From Paraurantiacibacter namhicola (GTDB taxonomy: Bacteria; Pseudomonadota; Alphaproteobacteria; Sphingomonadales; Sphingomonadaceae), in assembly GCF_001687545.1 (NCBI RefSeq), contig NZ_CP016545.1, positions 2,341,001 through 2,405,000 of the forward strand: DNA of 64,000 nt, in the 5' to 3' direction. Of the stretch, positions 44,699 through 54,268 are shown piece by piece (position 1 is the first letter of the stretch; every line of letters begins with the position of its first letter). A program made the position numbers and the translations under genes. A model generated the notes under the pieces. The model searched no databases. It worked only from the letters and a program-made list of their open reading frames with translations, and was not told where the DNA came from.

Positions 44699-45031
44699 TT
44701 AGCTCGGTGCGAAAGGTTCCATCGCCCGCTCTATGCGCTCGACCAGTTCGGGCTGCATGAAGCGATAGCGATCGGGAATGGCGAGGCACACGATCCACGT
44801 GTCGCCCAGCGCTTCGGGGAAGCGCCCGCGGATGGCGGCGGCCTGCCGTTTTTCCATCACGAAGATGCGGTCCGCCCACGCCACCAGCTCTGCATCGATG
44901 GGCGTGTCCGCGTCCGATGCGATACCGGCCGAGAGGACGTCCATGTCCTCCCGGCCGGCAAATATCTGTTCAGCAGTGGGGCTCCGCCAGCGGTTCTTGC
45001 CGCAGACGAAGAGGTAGCGCCGCCGCGTCAG
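44699..45031 (-). CDS. Small tyrosine-phosphatase-like protein, apparent CTG start
   Basis: 110 residues. The P-loop CGKNRWRS (residues about 10-17, CX5RS) followed by PTAEQIFA is the low-molecular-weight protein tyrosine phosphatase signature as in COG4551 proteins, and [10 protein letters not shown] with [21 protein letters not shown] completes the fold. No ATG, GTG or TTG lies in frame before the P-loop. CTG at 45031 gives the family N-terminus and has an AAGGA site 9 bases upstream inside clpX. An internal ATG at 44944 would remove the active site. The start overlaps the clpX stop (CTGA), so translation is coupled. Confidence 0.8.
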   Translation of the reverse strand: MTRRRYLFVCGKNRWRSPTAEQIFAGREDMDVLSAGIASDADTPIDAELVAWADRIFVMEKRQAAAIRGRFPEALGDTWIVCLAIPDRYRFMQPELVERIERAMEPFAPS

Positions 45032-46296
45032 GCCGCCGCGTCCTTCTTCTTGGACTTGCTTTCCATCACGCGCACCGGCTCCTTGCGGCCTTCCACCACA
45101 TCCTTGTCGATCACGACTTCGGTGACGCCTTCCATGCTGGGCAGGTCGAACATCGTGTCCAGCAGGATGGCTTCCACGATGCTGCGCAGGCCGCGAGCAC
45201 CGGTCTTGCGCTCGATACCCTTCTGCGCGATCGCGACCAGCGCGTCGTCGGTGAAGGTCAGCTCCACGTCTTCCAGCTCGAACAGCTTCTGGTACTGCTT
45301 CACCAGTGCGTTCTTCGGCTCGCGCAGGATCTGCACCAGCGCATCCTCGTCCAGGTCACGCAGGGTGGCGATCACCGGCAGGCGGCCGACGAATTCGGGG
45401 ATCAGGCCGAACTTCAACAGGTCTTCCGGCTCTGTCTTCTCCAGCAGTTCACCCACGCGGCGCTTGTCCGGATCGGCGACATGCGCGCCAAAGCCGATGC
45501 TGCGCTTCTGCAGGCGGTCCCCGATGACCTTTTCCAGGCCGGCGAAGGCGCCGCCGCAGATGAACAGGATGTTCGTGGTGTCCACCTGCAGGAATTCCTG
45601 CTGCGGATGCTTGCGCCCGCCCTGCGGCGGGACGGAGGCGGTTGTGCCTTCCATCAGCTTCAGCAGCGCCTGCTGCACGCCCTCGCCCGAAACGTCACGG
45701 GTGATGGAGGGGTTTTCCGCCTTGCGCGTGATCTTGTCGATCTCGTCGATATAGACGATGCCGTGCTGCGCCTTGTCGACATTATAGTCGCTGGCCTGCA
45801 GCAGCTTCAGGATGATGTTCTCCACATCCTCGCCCACATAGCCGGCTTCGGTCAGCGTGGTGGCATCCGCCATGGTGAAGGGCACATCGAAGGTGCGCGC
45901 CAGCGTCTGGGCCAGCAGCGTCTTGCCGCAGCCGGTGGGGCCAACCAGCAGGATGTTGGACTTGGCGAGTTCCACATCGCCCGTCTTCCCGCCGTGCTTC
46001 AGCCGCTTGTAGTGGTTGTGCACCGCCACGGAAAGCACGCGCTTGGCGCGTTCCTGCCCGATGACGTAATCGTTCAGGACGCTGCAGATTTCCTGCGGCG
46101 TCGGCACGTCGCCGTCCTTCTTGCCGGCAATCCCACCCTTGGTTTCTTCGCGGATGATGTCGTTGCACAGTTCCACGCATTCATCGCAGATGAACACGGT
46201 GGGCCCGGCAATCAGCTTGCGGACTTCATGCTGGCTCTTGCCGCAGAAGCTGCAATACAGGGTGCTCTTGCTGTCGGATCCGCTCAATTTGGTCAT
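45028..46296 (-). CDS. clpX: ATP-dependent Clp protease ATP-binding subunit ClpX
   Basis: 422 residues. An N-terminal C4 zinc-binding domain ([12 protein letters not shown] with the second pair [10 protein letters not shown]) precedes the AAA+ core with Walker A GPTGCGKT, Walker [11 protein letters not shown] and a sensor region. ClpX unfolds tagged proteins and feeds them to ClpP; in alphaproteobacteria it also turns over cell-cycle regulators such as CtrA. It is 190 bases downstream of clpP on the same strand, with the phosphatase-like gene after it. Confidence 0.98.
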   Translation of the reverse strand: MTKLSGSDSKSTLYCSFCGKSQHEVRKLIAGPTVFICDECVELCNDIIREETKGGIAGKKDGDVPTPQEICSVLNDYVIGQERAKRVLSVAVHNHYKRLKHGGKTGDVELAKSNILLVGPTGCGKTLLAQTLARTFDVPFTMADATTLTEAGYVGEDVENIILKLLQASDYNVDKAQHGIVYIDEIDKITRKAENPSITRDVSGEGVQQALLKLMEGTTASVPPQGGRKHPQQEFLQVDTTNILFICGGAFAGLEKVIGDRLQKRSIGFGAHVADPDKRRVGELLEKTEPEDLLKFGLIPEFVGRLPVIATLRDLDEDALVQILREPKNALVKQYQKLFELEDVELTFTDDALVAIAQKGIERKTGARGLRSIVEAILLDTMFDLPSMEGVTEVVIDKDVVEGRKEPVRVMESKSKKKDAAA

Positions 46297-46486
46297 TCTT
46301 TCGTCCTGTCCCGCGGCGCAGAAGCACGCCTGCCGGAGTCGCCCGGATGGACAACCTGCCCATCACAGCGCGCAATTTCAATCGTCACTAGGTTAATACC
46401 GACGCCTTGACCTGCCCTGAAGAGGCAAGGTTGCCAAAATGCTACAGTTACGCAGCGGGGCGTTAAGCTATCGGGGTGCCGCGCCC

Positions 46487-47176
46487 TCAGCTGGGCGCGC
46501 CGCCGCTGCCGCTATCGTCCGGCTGCTCGTTTTCCGGGCGCGTTTCGAAAACCTTGTCCACCAGGCCGAATTTCATCGCCTCTTCCGCTTCCAGGAAGGT
46601 GTCGCGGTCCATGGCCTTCTCGATATCGGTCAGGCTCTGGCCGGTATACTTCACGTAGAGATCGTTCATCCGGCTGCGGATACGCAGGATTTCCTTGGCC
46701 TGGATCTCGATGTCGGAGGCCATGCCGCGCGCGCCGCCGCTGGGCTGGTGGACCATGATGCGCGCATTGGGCAGCGCGATACGCATGCCCGGCTCGCCTG
46801 CGGCCAGCAGGAAGCTGCCCATCGAAGCCGCCTGCCCCACGACCACGGTGGAGACGCGCGGCTTGATGTACTGCATCGTGTCATGGATCGCCATGCCCGC
46901 CGTCACCACGCCGCCGGGCGAATTGATGTACATGCTGATCGGCTTGGAGGGGTTTTCGCTTTCCAGGAACAGCAGCTGGGCCACGATCAGGCTGGCCATA
47001 TTGTCTTCCACCTGCCCGGTGACGAACACGATGCGTTCGCGCAGCAGGCGGCTGAAGATGTCGAAGCTGCGTTCGCCGCGGCTGGTGCTTTCGACGACGA
47101 CGGGGACCAATGCGCCGGTTTCGGGATCTGTGGTGAACTTGCCCTGGGCGTTATTGGTACCGAACAGGTCGATCAT
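46487..47176 (-). CDS. clpP: ATP-dependent Clp protease proteolytic subunit ClpP
   Basis: 229 residues. The catalytic Ser is in [14 protein letters not shown], the His in [13 protein letters not shown], and the Asp follows in MDRDTFLEA. ClpP forms the two-ring chamber that cuts proteins delivered by ClpX. The C-terminal tail [15 protein letters not shown] is acidic and short. A candidate stress promoter lies upstream. Confidence 0.97.
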   Translation of the reverse strand: MIDLFGTNNAQGKFTTDPETGALVPVVVESTSRGERSFDIFSRLLRERIVFVTGQVEDNMASLIVAQLLFLESENPSKPISMYINSPGGVVTAGMAIHDTMQYIKPRVSTVVVGQAASMGSFLLAAGEPGMRIALPNARIMVHQPSGGARGMASDIEIQAKEILRIRSRMNDLYVKYTGQSLTDIEKAMDRDTFLEAEEAMKFGLVDKVFETRPENEQPDDSGSGGAPS

Positions 47177-47225
47177 GGGAATTCCTTGCTTGTTTTACCG
47201 CGGGTGCGCTTTCGCTTGGCCGCCT

Positions 47226-47254
47226 ATGTCGGGCCTGCATTCGAATTGTGCAAG
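47226..47254 (-). promoter_or_regulatory. Candidate promoter of clpP (sigma-32-like or sigma-70-like)
   Basis: Reading on the minus strand, CTTGCAC (47254-47248) is followed by CCCGACAT (47233-47226). It partly fits the sigma-32 form CTTGAA-CCCCAT and also a weak TTGCAC-N17-GACATA sigma-70 form. About 50 bases before the start. Confidence 0.3.
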
Positions 47255-47429
47255 GGGGCCGATAACGGGTGGTTAAGCGCGCCGTTCGTCCGGCTTCGTA
47301 TTCGCTTTGTCGAAAGCAGGCGGCGATGCATCGGAAAACACCGGTTCTTCGCAAAAATCCGGCTATGGGCCAGTCTCAAGGGGGGCATGGAAACGCCGCG
47401 ATAGCGGCCCCTGCCCGATGGGAGAATGC

Positions 47430-49547
47430 ATGAGTAACCGGATTGCCTGCCTTGCTGCCGCGTTTGCGCTGTCCGCTTATTCCGAAGCGCACGCGCAGAG
47501 CGATATGGGCGATGTGGGCGACGCCGCGCCGGTGGCCGAGGCCGAAGCCACCCCAGCGGACGAGCCGGTGCGCGATGGTGCCACGGTCTATACGCCGGAA
47601 GACTTCGCCCGCTTCAACCCGCGCAGCGCGCAGGACATCCTTTCAGAGATTCCCGGCTTTTCCATCCAGAGCGCAGACCAGGGCCGCGGCCTTGGCCAGG
47701 CCAGTTCCAACGTGCTGGTCAATGGCGAGCGCCTGACCAGCAAGACCGAATCGCTGGGCAGCCAGCTGCAGCGCATCCCGGTCTCGCAGGTCGTGCGGAT
47801 CGAGGTGGTGGACGGCGCGACGCTGGAAATCCCGGGTCTTTCCGGCCAGGTCGCCAACATCATCACGCGCGGCGGCGGGCGGCTGACCGGGCAGTTCGAA
47901 TATAGCGCGCAGTTCCGGCCCAAATACGCCGATCCAAAGCTGTATCACGGCGAGGTCTCGATCTCCGGTGAAAGCGGGCCGGTGCAATTCACGCTGGCGC
48001 TGTCCAACAACGGCTTTCGCGGCGGATCGGGCGGGCCGTCCTATTTCTTCGATGCCGCCGGTGACCCGCTGGAAACCGTGCTGATCCTGCGCAAGCGCGG
48101 CAGCGACAATCCCAAGGTTGCGGGCTCGCTGGGCTGGGACATCGCGGAAGGCACGAAGCTGAATTTGAGCGGATCCTACACCCGCGAATATTTCACCTCG
48201 ACAGACGACGAATTCGCCGAGCCGGAGGTTGGACAGGACCGCACCCGCTTCCTGGGGCGCGACCTGGAGGATTACACTTACGAGCTGGGCGGCGATTTCC
48301 AGTTCCCGCTCGGCCCCGGCAGCCTGAAGCTGATCGGCCTGCGCTCGGAGAACAGCGGCACATTCCGCTCGCAGGCGCTGACAACGCCGCTGGGCGGCAC
48401 AGACGATCCCTTCGGCGATGCCTACCGGCAGGACACGGTGCGGCGCGAGACCATCGGCCGCCTAGAGTATGACTGGAAGATGCTGTCGGGCGACTGGCAG
48501 ATCGCGGGCGAGGCTGCCTTCAACAGCCTCGAACGGGAAGCCTTCCTCGGGACTTACGATCCGGCGGACGAAACCTTCGGCGAGGCGCCCTTTGCCGATG
48601 GTAGCGGCGGCGTGACGGAAGATCGCTACGTCGCCAGCCTGTCCCACTCGCGCAGCCTGGCGCCGAACCTCTCGCTCCAGCTGGTGATCGGCGGAGAGTT
48701 CTCGCGCCTGTCGCAGACTGGCCCGGGTGGCCTCAGCCGCGAATTCTGGCGGCCCAAGGGGCAGGCCTCGCTGGCGTGGAAGCCCATGACGGGGCTCGAC
48801 ATCTCGCTGCGGGTGGAACGCAGCGTGGGGCAGCTGTCCTTCGGCGATTTCCTGGCCGATGTGGATTTGCGCGACGGGCAGGACAAGCAGGGCAATGCCA
48901 GCCTGGTGCCGCCGCAGGTCTGGGAGACGCGGCTGGAGGTGACCAAGACGCTGGGCGTGTGGGGATCGACCACATTGCGCGCCTATTATCAGGATATTGA
49001 AGACCGGGTGGAAACCATCGTCCTGCCCGGCAATGTGGAGGTGCGTGGCAACATCGAGGCTGCCTCGCGGCTCGGCTTTTCCAGCAATAGCACGGTCAAC
49101 CTCGACCCTGCGGGCATAAAGGGCGCCCAGCTGGATATCTTCGCGATTTACGAAGACACCGACCTGCCCGATCCGCTGACGGGGGAACGGCGCGCCTTTT
49201 CCTACCAGCGCGACCTGGGCATCTCGGTCGGGTATCGCCATGATATTCCCGGCACGGATGTCGCATACGGCTTCGGCGTCGATCACAACCGCCTCACACC
49301 CTATTTCCGGCTGTTCGAAGCGGGTGTGGCGCGGGACGGACCGACCTATCTCTACGTCACCGCAGAGCACAAGGATGTGTTCGGGATGACCGCCTCGCTC
49401 ACGCTCTACAATGCCGGGAATGGGCGCGATTACCTGGAGCGCACGGTCTATGACGGCCCGCGCGACACCGCTCCCGTGCTGTTCAGCGAGGTGCGCGACC
49501 TCGATATCGGGCCCATCTTCAACTTCACGCTGAAGGGCAATTTCTAA
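47430..49547 (+). CDS. TonB-dependent receptor
   Basis: 705 residues. Signal peptide (MSNRIACLAAAFALSAYSEAHA), then a plug domain (SAQDILSEIPGFSIQSAD, with VLVNGERL and VVDGATLEIPGLSGQVANII), then a long 22-strand-like barrel ending in Phe (FNFTLKGNF). It imports a nutrient across the outer membrane with TonB energy. The plug is short and unlike siderophore types, suggesting a polymer or small organic substrate. A GGGAGA site precedes the start. The secreted amidase gene follows after 29 bases and may process the same nutrient. Confidence 0.9.
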   Translation: MSNRIACLAAAFALSAYSEAHAQSDMGDVGDAAPVAEAEATPADEPVRDGATVYTPEDFARFNPRSAQDILSEIPGFSIQSADQGRGLGQASSNVLVNGERLTSKTESLGSQLQRIPVSQVVRIEVVDGATLEIPGLSGQVANIITRGGGRLTGQFEYSAQFRPKYADPKLYHGEVSISGESGPVQFTLALSNNGFRGGSGGPSYFFDAAGDPLETVLILRKRGSDNPKVAGSLGWDIAEGTKLNLSGSYTREYFTSTDDEFAEPEVGQDRTRFLGRDLEDYTYELGGDFQFPLGPGSLKLIGLRSENSGTFRSQALTTPLGGTDDPFGDAYRQDTVRRETIGRLEYDWKMLSGDWQIAGEAAFNSLEREAFLGTYDPADETFGEAPFADGSGGVTEDRYVASLSHSRSLAPNLSLQLVIGGEFSRLSQTGPGGLSREFWRPKGQASLAWKPMTGLDISLRVERSVGQLSFGDFLADVDLRDGQDKQGNASLVPPQVWETRLEVTKTLGVWGSTTLRAYYQDIEDRVETIVLPGNVEVRGNIEAASRLGFSSNSTVNLDPAGIKGAQLDIFAIYEDTDLPDPLTGERRAFSYQRDLGISVGYRHDIPGTDVAYGFGVDHNRLTPYFRLFEAGVARDGPTYLYVTAEHKDVFGMTASLTLYNAGNGRDYLERTVYDGPRDTAPVLFSEVRDLDIGPIFNFTLKGNF

Positions 49548-49576
49548 ACGCGCTTGCACGCGCGCGCAGTGGTGGC

Positions 49577-51223
49577 ATGTTGCGCCCCATGAAACACGCG
49601 CTCCTTGCTTCGCTCGCCCTTCCCCTCGCCGCGCTGGCTGCTCCCGCGGCCGCTCAGGAAGCGGAGGTCGACAGCGAGCCCATCACGCTCATCTCCACCC
49701 CGGCGACGGTGGAAAGCGCGATCCGCATCCACACCAATTACATCGAACGCTTCGACGATGCGGGCCCGATGCTGAATGCGGTGATCGTTTACGACCAGGA
49801 TGCGGAGGCCAAGGCCAGCGTCACGAATTACTCCGGCGTCCTGGAAGGCCGCACCGTCCTGCTGAAGGACAATATCGAAACCCGCGAATGGCCCACCACG
49901 GCGGGCAGCCTGGCGCTGGCGGACAATATGACCGGGCGCGATGCGCCGCTGGTGGCCAATATCCGCGCCAATGGCGGGATCATCTTCGGCAAGACAAACC
50001 TGTCCGAATGGGCGAATTTCCGCTCCACCCGCTCGACCAGCGGATGGAGCGCGGTGGGCGGGCAGACGCGCAATCCTTTCGCGACCGACCGCAACACCTG
50101 CGGCTCCTCCAGCGGAAGCGGCGCTGCGGTGGCTGCAAGCTTCGCCTGGGGCGCGGTGGGCACGGAGACGGACGGGTCCATCACCTGCCCTGCCAGCCTG
50201 AATGGCATCGTCGGGTTCAAGCCCACCGTGGGGCTTGTCAGCCGGACATATATCGTGCCGATCAGCGCCAGCCAGGACACGGCAGGCCCCATGACGCGGA
50301 CCGTGGAAGATGCCGCCCTGCTGCTGACCGCCATGGCCGGACGCGACCCGATGGACCCGGCGACCGAGCAGGCCGCAAGCTATGCGGGCGATTTTCACAC
50401 CGGTCTCGCCGGGGCCAGCCTGCAGGGCGTGCGCATCGGCGTGATGCGCAAGCAGGTTGGCGGCAATCCGCAGGTCGCGGAGGTCTTCGATGCGGCATTG
50501 GCCGACATGGCCGCGCGCGGCGCCGTGCTGGTGGACATCGAATACGAACCCGACGGCGCCATGTACGAGGCGGAATACGCCGTGCTGCTGTACGAATTCC
50601 GCGAAGGGCTGGAGGATTATCTCGCAAATAGCCCGGCTGACCTGCCAGCGCGCGACCTGAGCGGTTTGATTGCCTTCAACGAAGCCAATGCCGACACGGA
50701 ATTGCGCTGGTTCGGGCAGGAAATCTTCATTATGGCCGCCGATGCCACGGACGAGGACGCCTACAAGGAAGCGCGCGCGACCAGTTTCCGGCTCGCCGGG
50801 CCGGACGGTATCGACGCGCTGATGGAGGAGCATGGCGTGGCCGTGCTGGTGGCCCCGACGCGCGGGCCTGCATGGCCCATCGACCTTGTGCTGGGTGACA
50901 ATTTCGACGGCAGCATCGGCGCAGGCTCCCTCGCTGCCATCGCCGGCTACCCGCACCTGACCGTGCCCATGGGCCATGTCGAAGGCCTGCCCGTGGGCAT
51001 CAGCTTCATCGGCGGCAAGTGGGACGACCTGCAGATCCTGCGCATCGGACATGCCTACGAACAGGCGCGCACTGCCGAATTACCAAGCCCGATGTTCCGC
51101 AGCTGGGCTGACCAGCAGCCGGAATTCATGGAGGAAGGGGTCGCTGAAGCGGCGGCAGAAGCCGAAGCTGCGATGGAAGAGGGAACGGAGCTGGACGCGG
51201 AAGAAGCAACCGAGGCGCTGTAA
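49577..51223 (+). CDS. Secreted amidase-signature hydrolase
   Basis: 548 residues. A signal peptide (HALLASLALPLAALAAPAAAQ) marks export. Amidase-signature catalytic residues are present: Lys in VLLKDNIETREW, cis-Ser in the GSSSGSGAAVA block and the Ser nucleophile in TETDGSITCPASL. Unlike GatA in this window, it is exported and ends with an acidic Ala/Glu-rich tail of about 35 residues (EEGVAEAAAEAEAAMEEG). It probably hydrolyses amides or peptides in the periplasm. It lies just after the TonB-dependent receptor, so a linked uptake role is likely. Confidence 0.9.
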   Translation: MLRPMKHALLASLALPLAALAAPAAAQEAEVDSEPITLISTPATVESAIRIHTNYIERFDDAGPMLNAVIVYDQDAEAKASVTNYSGVLEGRTVLLKDNIETREWPTTAGSLALADNMTGRDAPLVANIRANGGIIFGKTNLSEWANFRSTRSTSGWSAVGGQTRNPFATDRNTCGSSSGSGAAVAASFAWGAVGTETDGSITCPASLNGIVGFKPTVGLVSRTYIVPISASQDTAGPMTRTVEDAALLLTAMAGRDPMDPATEQAASYAGDFHTGLAGASLQGVRIGVMRKQVGGNPQVAEVFDAALADMAARGAVLVDIEYEPDGAMYEAEYAVLLYEFREGLEDYLANSPADLPARDLSGLIAFNEANADTELRWFGQEIFIMAADATDEDAYKEARATSFRLAGPDGIDALMEEHGVAVLVAPTRGPAWPIDLVLGDNFDGSIGAGSLAAIAGYPHLTVPMGHVEGLPVGISFIGGKWDDLQILRIGHAYEQARTAELPSPMFRSWADQQPEFMEEGVAEAAAEAEAAMEEGTELDAEEATEAL

Positions 51224-51244
51224 TCCCTGGCGCGGTTCGCCGCG

Positions 51245-51826
51245 TCAGTCCCCGGCCTCTGCGGCCGCGGTGTGCCAGTCCCGGCCGGTCTTCATCAGCG
51301 AGTTAAGCGTGCTGGCACCGTAAGGCGCCTCGCCGCCGCAGGCGATGGGGAAAAAGTGCCCGGCTTCCGATCCGGTCATTGGGCGCGGCTTTTTCTCGAG
51401 CGGCTTTGTCAGTACAAAGCTGCCGTCGAAATTGAAGAAGCGCACTTCCTCGGACCATTGCTGACCGCCTTCGCAATCATAGACACGGTCCAACACGAAT
51501 AAATCGGCGGTCAGCCCGTCCACCTGCTGCGGCCCCTTGCGATCGATGCCGATGGACTGAAAGCGCGCCAGACCTGCGTCGCGAACGACCGAGTCCACGT
51601 CCATCGCGCTCCAACCGCCATAGCCGCCGGCATACACCCACCAACGCTCCGCGGTGGGATCGCCGAGGGTAGGAGTTTCGTCGGCCGATTCTTCAGCAGT
51701 CGCTACGGGTGCGACAGGCGCCTCGGCGTCCTGCGCAAGCGCGGGAGCCGCATGGCATGCCAGCATGGCGATGCCGGCAATTGCCAGCCATCCCCCGCTC
51801 GGTTTGCCTGCGGCCCGTCGCATCAT
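51245..51826 (-). CDS. Secreted protein of unknown function
   Basis: 193 residues. Signal peptide ([20 protein letters not shown]), then an Ala/Pro/Glu linker and a soluble domain with several aromatic residues and two Cys ([17 protein letters not shown]) that may form a disulfide. No family recognised. The double ATG at 51826 and 51823 overlaps the stop of tig, so it is translated with trigger factor. Confidence 0.7.
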   Translation of the reverse strand: MMRRAAGKPSGGWLAIAGIAMLACHAAPALAQDAEAPVAPVATAEESADETPTLGDPTAERWWVYAGGYGGWSAMDVDSVVRDAGLARFQSIGIDRKGPQQVDGLTADLFVLDRVYDCEGGQQWSEEVRFFNFDGSFVLTKPLEKKPRPMTGSEAGHFFPIACGGEAPYGASTLNSLMKTGRDWHTAAAEAGD

Positions 51827-53394
51827 TTCTTCTTCGGCGCTGCCTTCTTGGCCGGGGCCTTCTTTGCAGCAGGCTTCTTCGCAGCCGGCTTCTTGTCAGC
51901 CTTGGCATCGTCCTTCTTGGCGGCGGCCTTCTTGGGCGCTGCCTTCTTGGCCGGAGCCTTTTTGGCAGCTGCCTTCTTGGCGGCAGGCTTCTTGTCGTCC
52001 GACTTCTTGGCCGCTGCCTTCTTCTTGGCGGGAGCCTTCTTCTTGGCCGGCTTCGCGTCTGCGGCTTCCTCGGCTTCGATGGCGGCTTCCAGTTCCTCGC
52101 GCGTTACGTCGCGTTCGGTCACTTCGGCCTTGTCGAACAGGAAGTCGACGACCTTGTCTTCATACAGGGGCGCACGCAGCTGGGCCTGGGCCATCGGCTC
52201 GTTCTGGACATATTCCAAGAAACGGTCGCGATCTTCCGGGCGATACTGCTGGGCCGCCTGCTGGATCAGCATCTGCATTTCCTGCTGGCTGATCTGGACG
52301 TTGTTGGCCTGGCCGATTTCCGACAGCAGCAGGCCTAGGCGCACGCGGCGTTCCGCGATCCGCTCGTAATCGTCCTTTTCGGATTCGATTTCCTTCAGCG
52401 CCTTTGCAGGATCTTCTTCCTTGGCGGCTTCAGCCTGGAGCTGCTGCCAGATCTGTTCGAATTCAGCGTTCACCATGGTCGGCGGCACGTCGAAATCGTG
52501 ATCGGCGGCCAGCGTGTCGAGCAGCTGGCGCTTCATCTGCGTGCGGGTCAGGCCGGCAGTTTCCTGCTCCAGCTGGCCGCGCACGAGTTCCTTCAGCTTG
52601 TCGAGGCTGTCGAGGCCCAGCGAAGTGGCGAAATCATCGTCCACCTTCGTTTCGGTCTCGGTCTTGACCTGCTGCACGGTAACGTCGAACTCGGCGTCCT
52701 TCCCGGCCAGGTGCTCTGCCGGGTAATCGGCGGGGAAAGTGACCTTGATGGTCTTCTCATCGCCCGTCTTCGTGCCGGTCAGCTGCTCTTCGAAGCCCGG
52801 GATGAACTGGCCGGAACCGATCACCAGCGGGGCGCCTTCGGCCTTGCCGCCCTCGAATTCCTCGCCATCCACGCGGCCCGTGAAGTCGATGATCAGCTGG
52901 TCGCCTTCGGCGGCCTTCTTCGACTTGGCAGCGTCCTTGTAGCTCTTCTGCTGGTTGGCGATGTTGGACAGCGCCTCGTCAACCTGTGCCTCGGACACGG
53001 GGACGTTCAGCTTTTCCAGCTTCAGATTGTCGGTATCGGGCACGGTGATGGCCGGCAGCACTTCTACGGACACCTTAACTTCGGCGTCCTTGCCCTGCTC
53101 GTAACCCTCGACCAGTTCGACCTGCGGCTGGAAGGCGGGACGCAGGTCCTTTTCCTTCACCAGCTGGTCGACCGATTCGCGCACGGCCGTGTTCACGGCA
53201 TCGCCGTGAAGCGCTTCGCCATGCATCTTGCGGATCAGGTTGGACGGCACCTTGCCAGGGCGGAAGCCCGGCATCTTTACCTGCGGGGCAACCTTCTTCA
53301 CCTCGGCATCAATGCGGCCTTCGATGTCGCTGGCGGGAATCGTCAGCGTGTAGGCGCGCTTGAGGCCTTCGTTGGTGGTTTCCTCGATCTGCAT
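51823..53394 (-). CDS. tig: Trigger factor with Lys/Ala-rich C-terminal extension
   Basis: 523 residues, about 80 longer than typical (430-450). The ribosome-binding N-domain ([10 protein letters not shown], the GFRxGKxP motif, near residue 45), the PPIase FKBP-like part ([20 protein letters not shown]) and the C-domain are present. It folds nascent chains at the ribosome exit tunnel. After about residue 430 comes an added run of KKAAAKK-, PAKK- and APAKK-type repeats like histone H1 or DNA-binding tails. ATG 53394 gives [15 protein letters not shown]; the frame upstream runs through the tRNA and is not used. Confidence 0.95.
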   Translation of the reverse strand: MQIEETTNEGLKRAYTLTIPASDIEGRIDAEVKKVAPQVKMPGFRPGKVPSNLIRKMHGEALHGDAVNTAVRESVDQLVKEKDLRPAFQPQVELVEGYEQGKDAEVKVSVEVLPAITVPDTDNLKLEKLNVPVSEAQVDEALSNIANQQKSYKDAAKSKKAAEGDQLIIDFTGRVDGEEFEGGKAEGAPLVIGSGQFIPGFEEQLTGTKTGDEKTIKVTFPADYPAEHLAGKDAEFDVTVQQVKTETETKVDDDFATSLGLDSLDKLKELVRGQLEQETAGLTRTQMKRQLLDTLAADHDFDVPPTMVNAEFEQIWQQLQAEAAKEEDPAKALKEIESEKDDYERIAERRVRLGLLLSEIGQANNVQISQQEMQMLIQQAAQQYRPEDRDRFLEYVQNEPMAQAQLRAPLYEDKVVDFLFDKAEVTERDVTREELEAAIEAEEAADAKPAKKKAPAKKKAAAKKSDDKKPAAKKAAAKKAPAKKAAPKKAAAKKDDAKADKKPAAKKPAAKKAPAKKAAPKKK

Positions 53395-53453
53395 TATAAA
53401 CCTTCTATCCTGTGCTTTCACGGCTCTCACCGGTTCCCCGTAACGAGAGGAAC

Positions 53454-53538
53454 TGGTGCGGGCGAAGGGACTCGAACCCCCACATCTTTCGATACTGGTA
53501 CCTAAAACCAGCGCGTCTACCAGTTCCGCCACGCCCGC
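53454..53538 (-). tRNA. tRNA-Leu, anticodon UAG
   Basis: The acceptor stem GCGGGCG/CGCCCGC, the D arm, an anticodon stem CTGGT-TTTAGGT-ACCAG (anticodon TAG), a long variable arm (TATCGAAAGATGT) of the class II type, the T arm GGGGGTTCGAGTCCC and an encoded ACCA end are all visible on the minus strand. Reads CUN leucine codons. Upstream of tig on the same strand. Confidence 0.95.
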
Positions 53539-53697
53539 GGCCCGACGAAGCCATACGCAAGCCTCGCCTGCGAAACGAAGCTGCGCCCTTATATAGACAC
53601 AGGCCAAAGGGCAAGCGGCGTTGCGGGCCGATACGGGCGTGCGGAACAGGCGGGCGCGGCAGGGCGTTGTGAAAGGGCATCAGAAGGAGCCCGTGCC

Positions 53698-53898
53698 ATG
53701 CCTGCCAGCCGCGATTACGACCAGCCCGATACCGCCCCCGCAACCCCGCCCGTCATCGATGCCGCCGCAGACCCCGTCAGCGCGGCGGAGCTTGCCGACC
53801 GGGACGGTGACAGCGACCATCCGGGCCGCCGGAAAAGCGCGAATCCTGCCGCCAGCAATGCGGCCGTCAATGCAGCCACCATGCTGCCGCCGGACTAG
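53698..53898 (+). CDS. Small hypothetical protein
   Basis: 66 residues, acidic and Ala/Pro/Asp rich, without hydrophobic segments; likely disordered. An AAGGAG site 8 bases upstream of ATG 53698 supports translation. No family. It could also be a chance frame in GC-rich DNA. Confidence 0.5.
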   Translation: MPASRDYDQPDTAPATPPVIDAAADPVSAAELADRDGDSDHPGRRKSANPAASNAAVNAATMLPPD

Positions 53899-53950
53899 AG
53901 TTCGCCCCGGCGGATTGATTTTGCCGCGAAAGCGTGGCTAGGGCGCTGCC

Positions 53951-54268
53951 ATGAGCGAAGAAAACACCAGCGAAGCAAAGTCAGAAACCAAGACCGGTCC
54001 GGACGTGCCGCCCGATCACTTGGCGATCCACCCCAGCAACAAGCACTTCGATGCCGACGTGCTCCAGCGCGGCGTGGGCATCCGCTTCAAGGGGACGCAG
54101 CGCACGAATGTGGAAGAATACTGCATTTCGGAAGGCTGGGTTCGCGTCCAGGCCGGCAAGACGGTGGACCGCAAGGGCAACCCGCTGACCATCAAGCTCA
54201 GCGGCCCGGTGGAAGCCTGGTTCGAAGACCTTGGCGAAAATCCGCCGGTCGCGAAGAAGGACGGCTGA
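53951..54268 (+). CDS. DUF3297-family protein
   Basis: 105 residues. The core DHLAIHPSNKHFDADVLQRG, GIRFKGTQRTNVEEYCISEGW and KTVDRKGNPLTIKLSG match the DUF3297 family, widespread in proteobacteria but of unknown role. The N-terminal 20 residues are polar and variable. Converges with the CHAP gene at one base. Confidence 0.9.
   Translation: MSEENTSEAKSETKTGPDVPPDHLAIHPSNKHFDADVLQRGVGIRFKGTQRTNVEEYCISEGWVRVQAGKTVDRKGNPLTIKLSGPVEAWFEDLGENPPVAKKDG

Noticed and set aside
53395-53607. N-terminal extension of tig containing GVAELVDALVLGT
   Set aside because: This well-known false peptide is translation of tRNA-Leu. The true tig start is 53394.
53412-53672. Plus-strand frame with RRDSNPHIFRYWYL
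   Set aside because: Also a translated tRNA (antisense) artefact.
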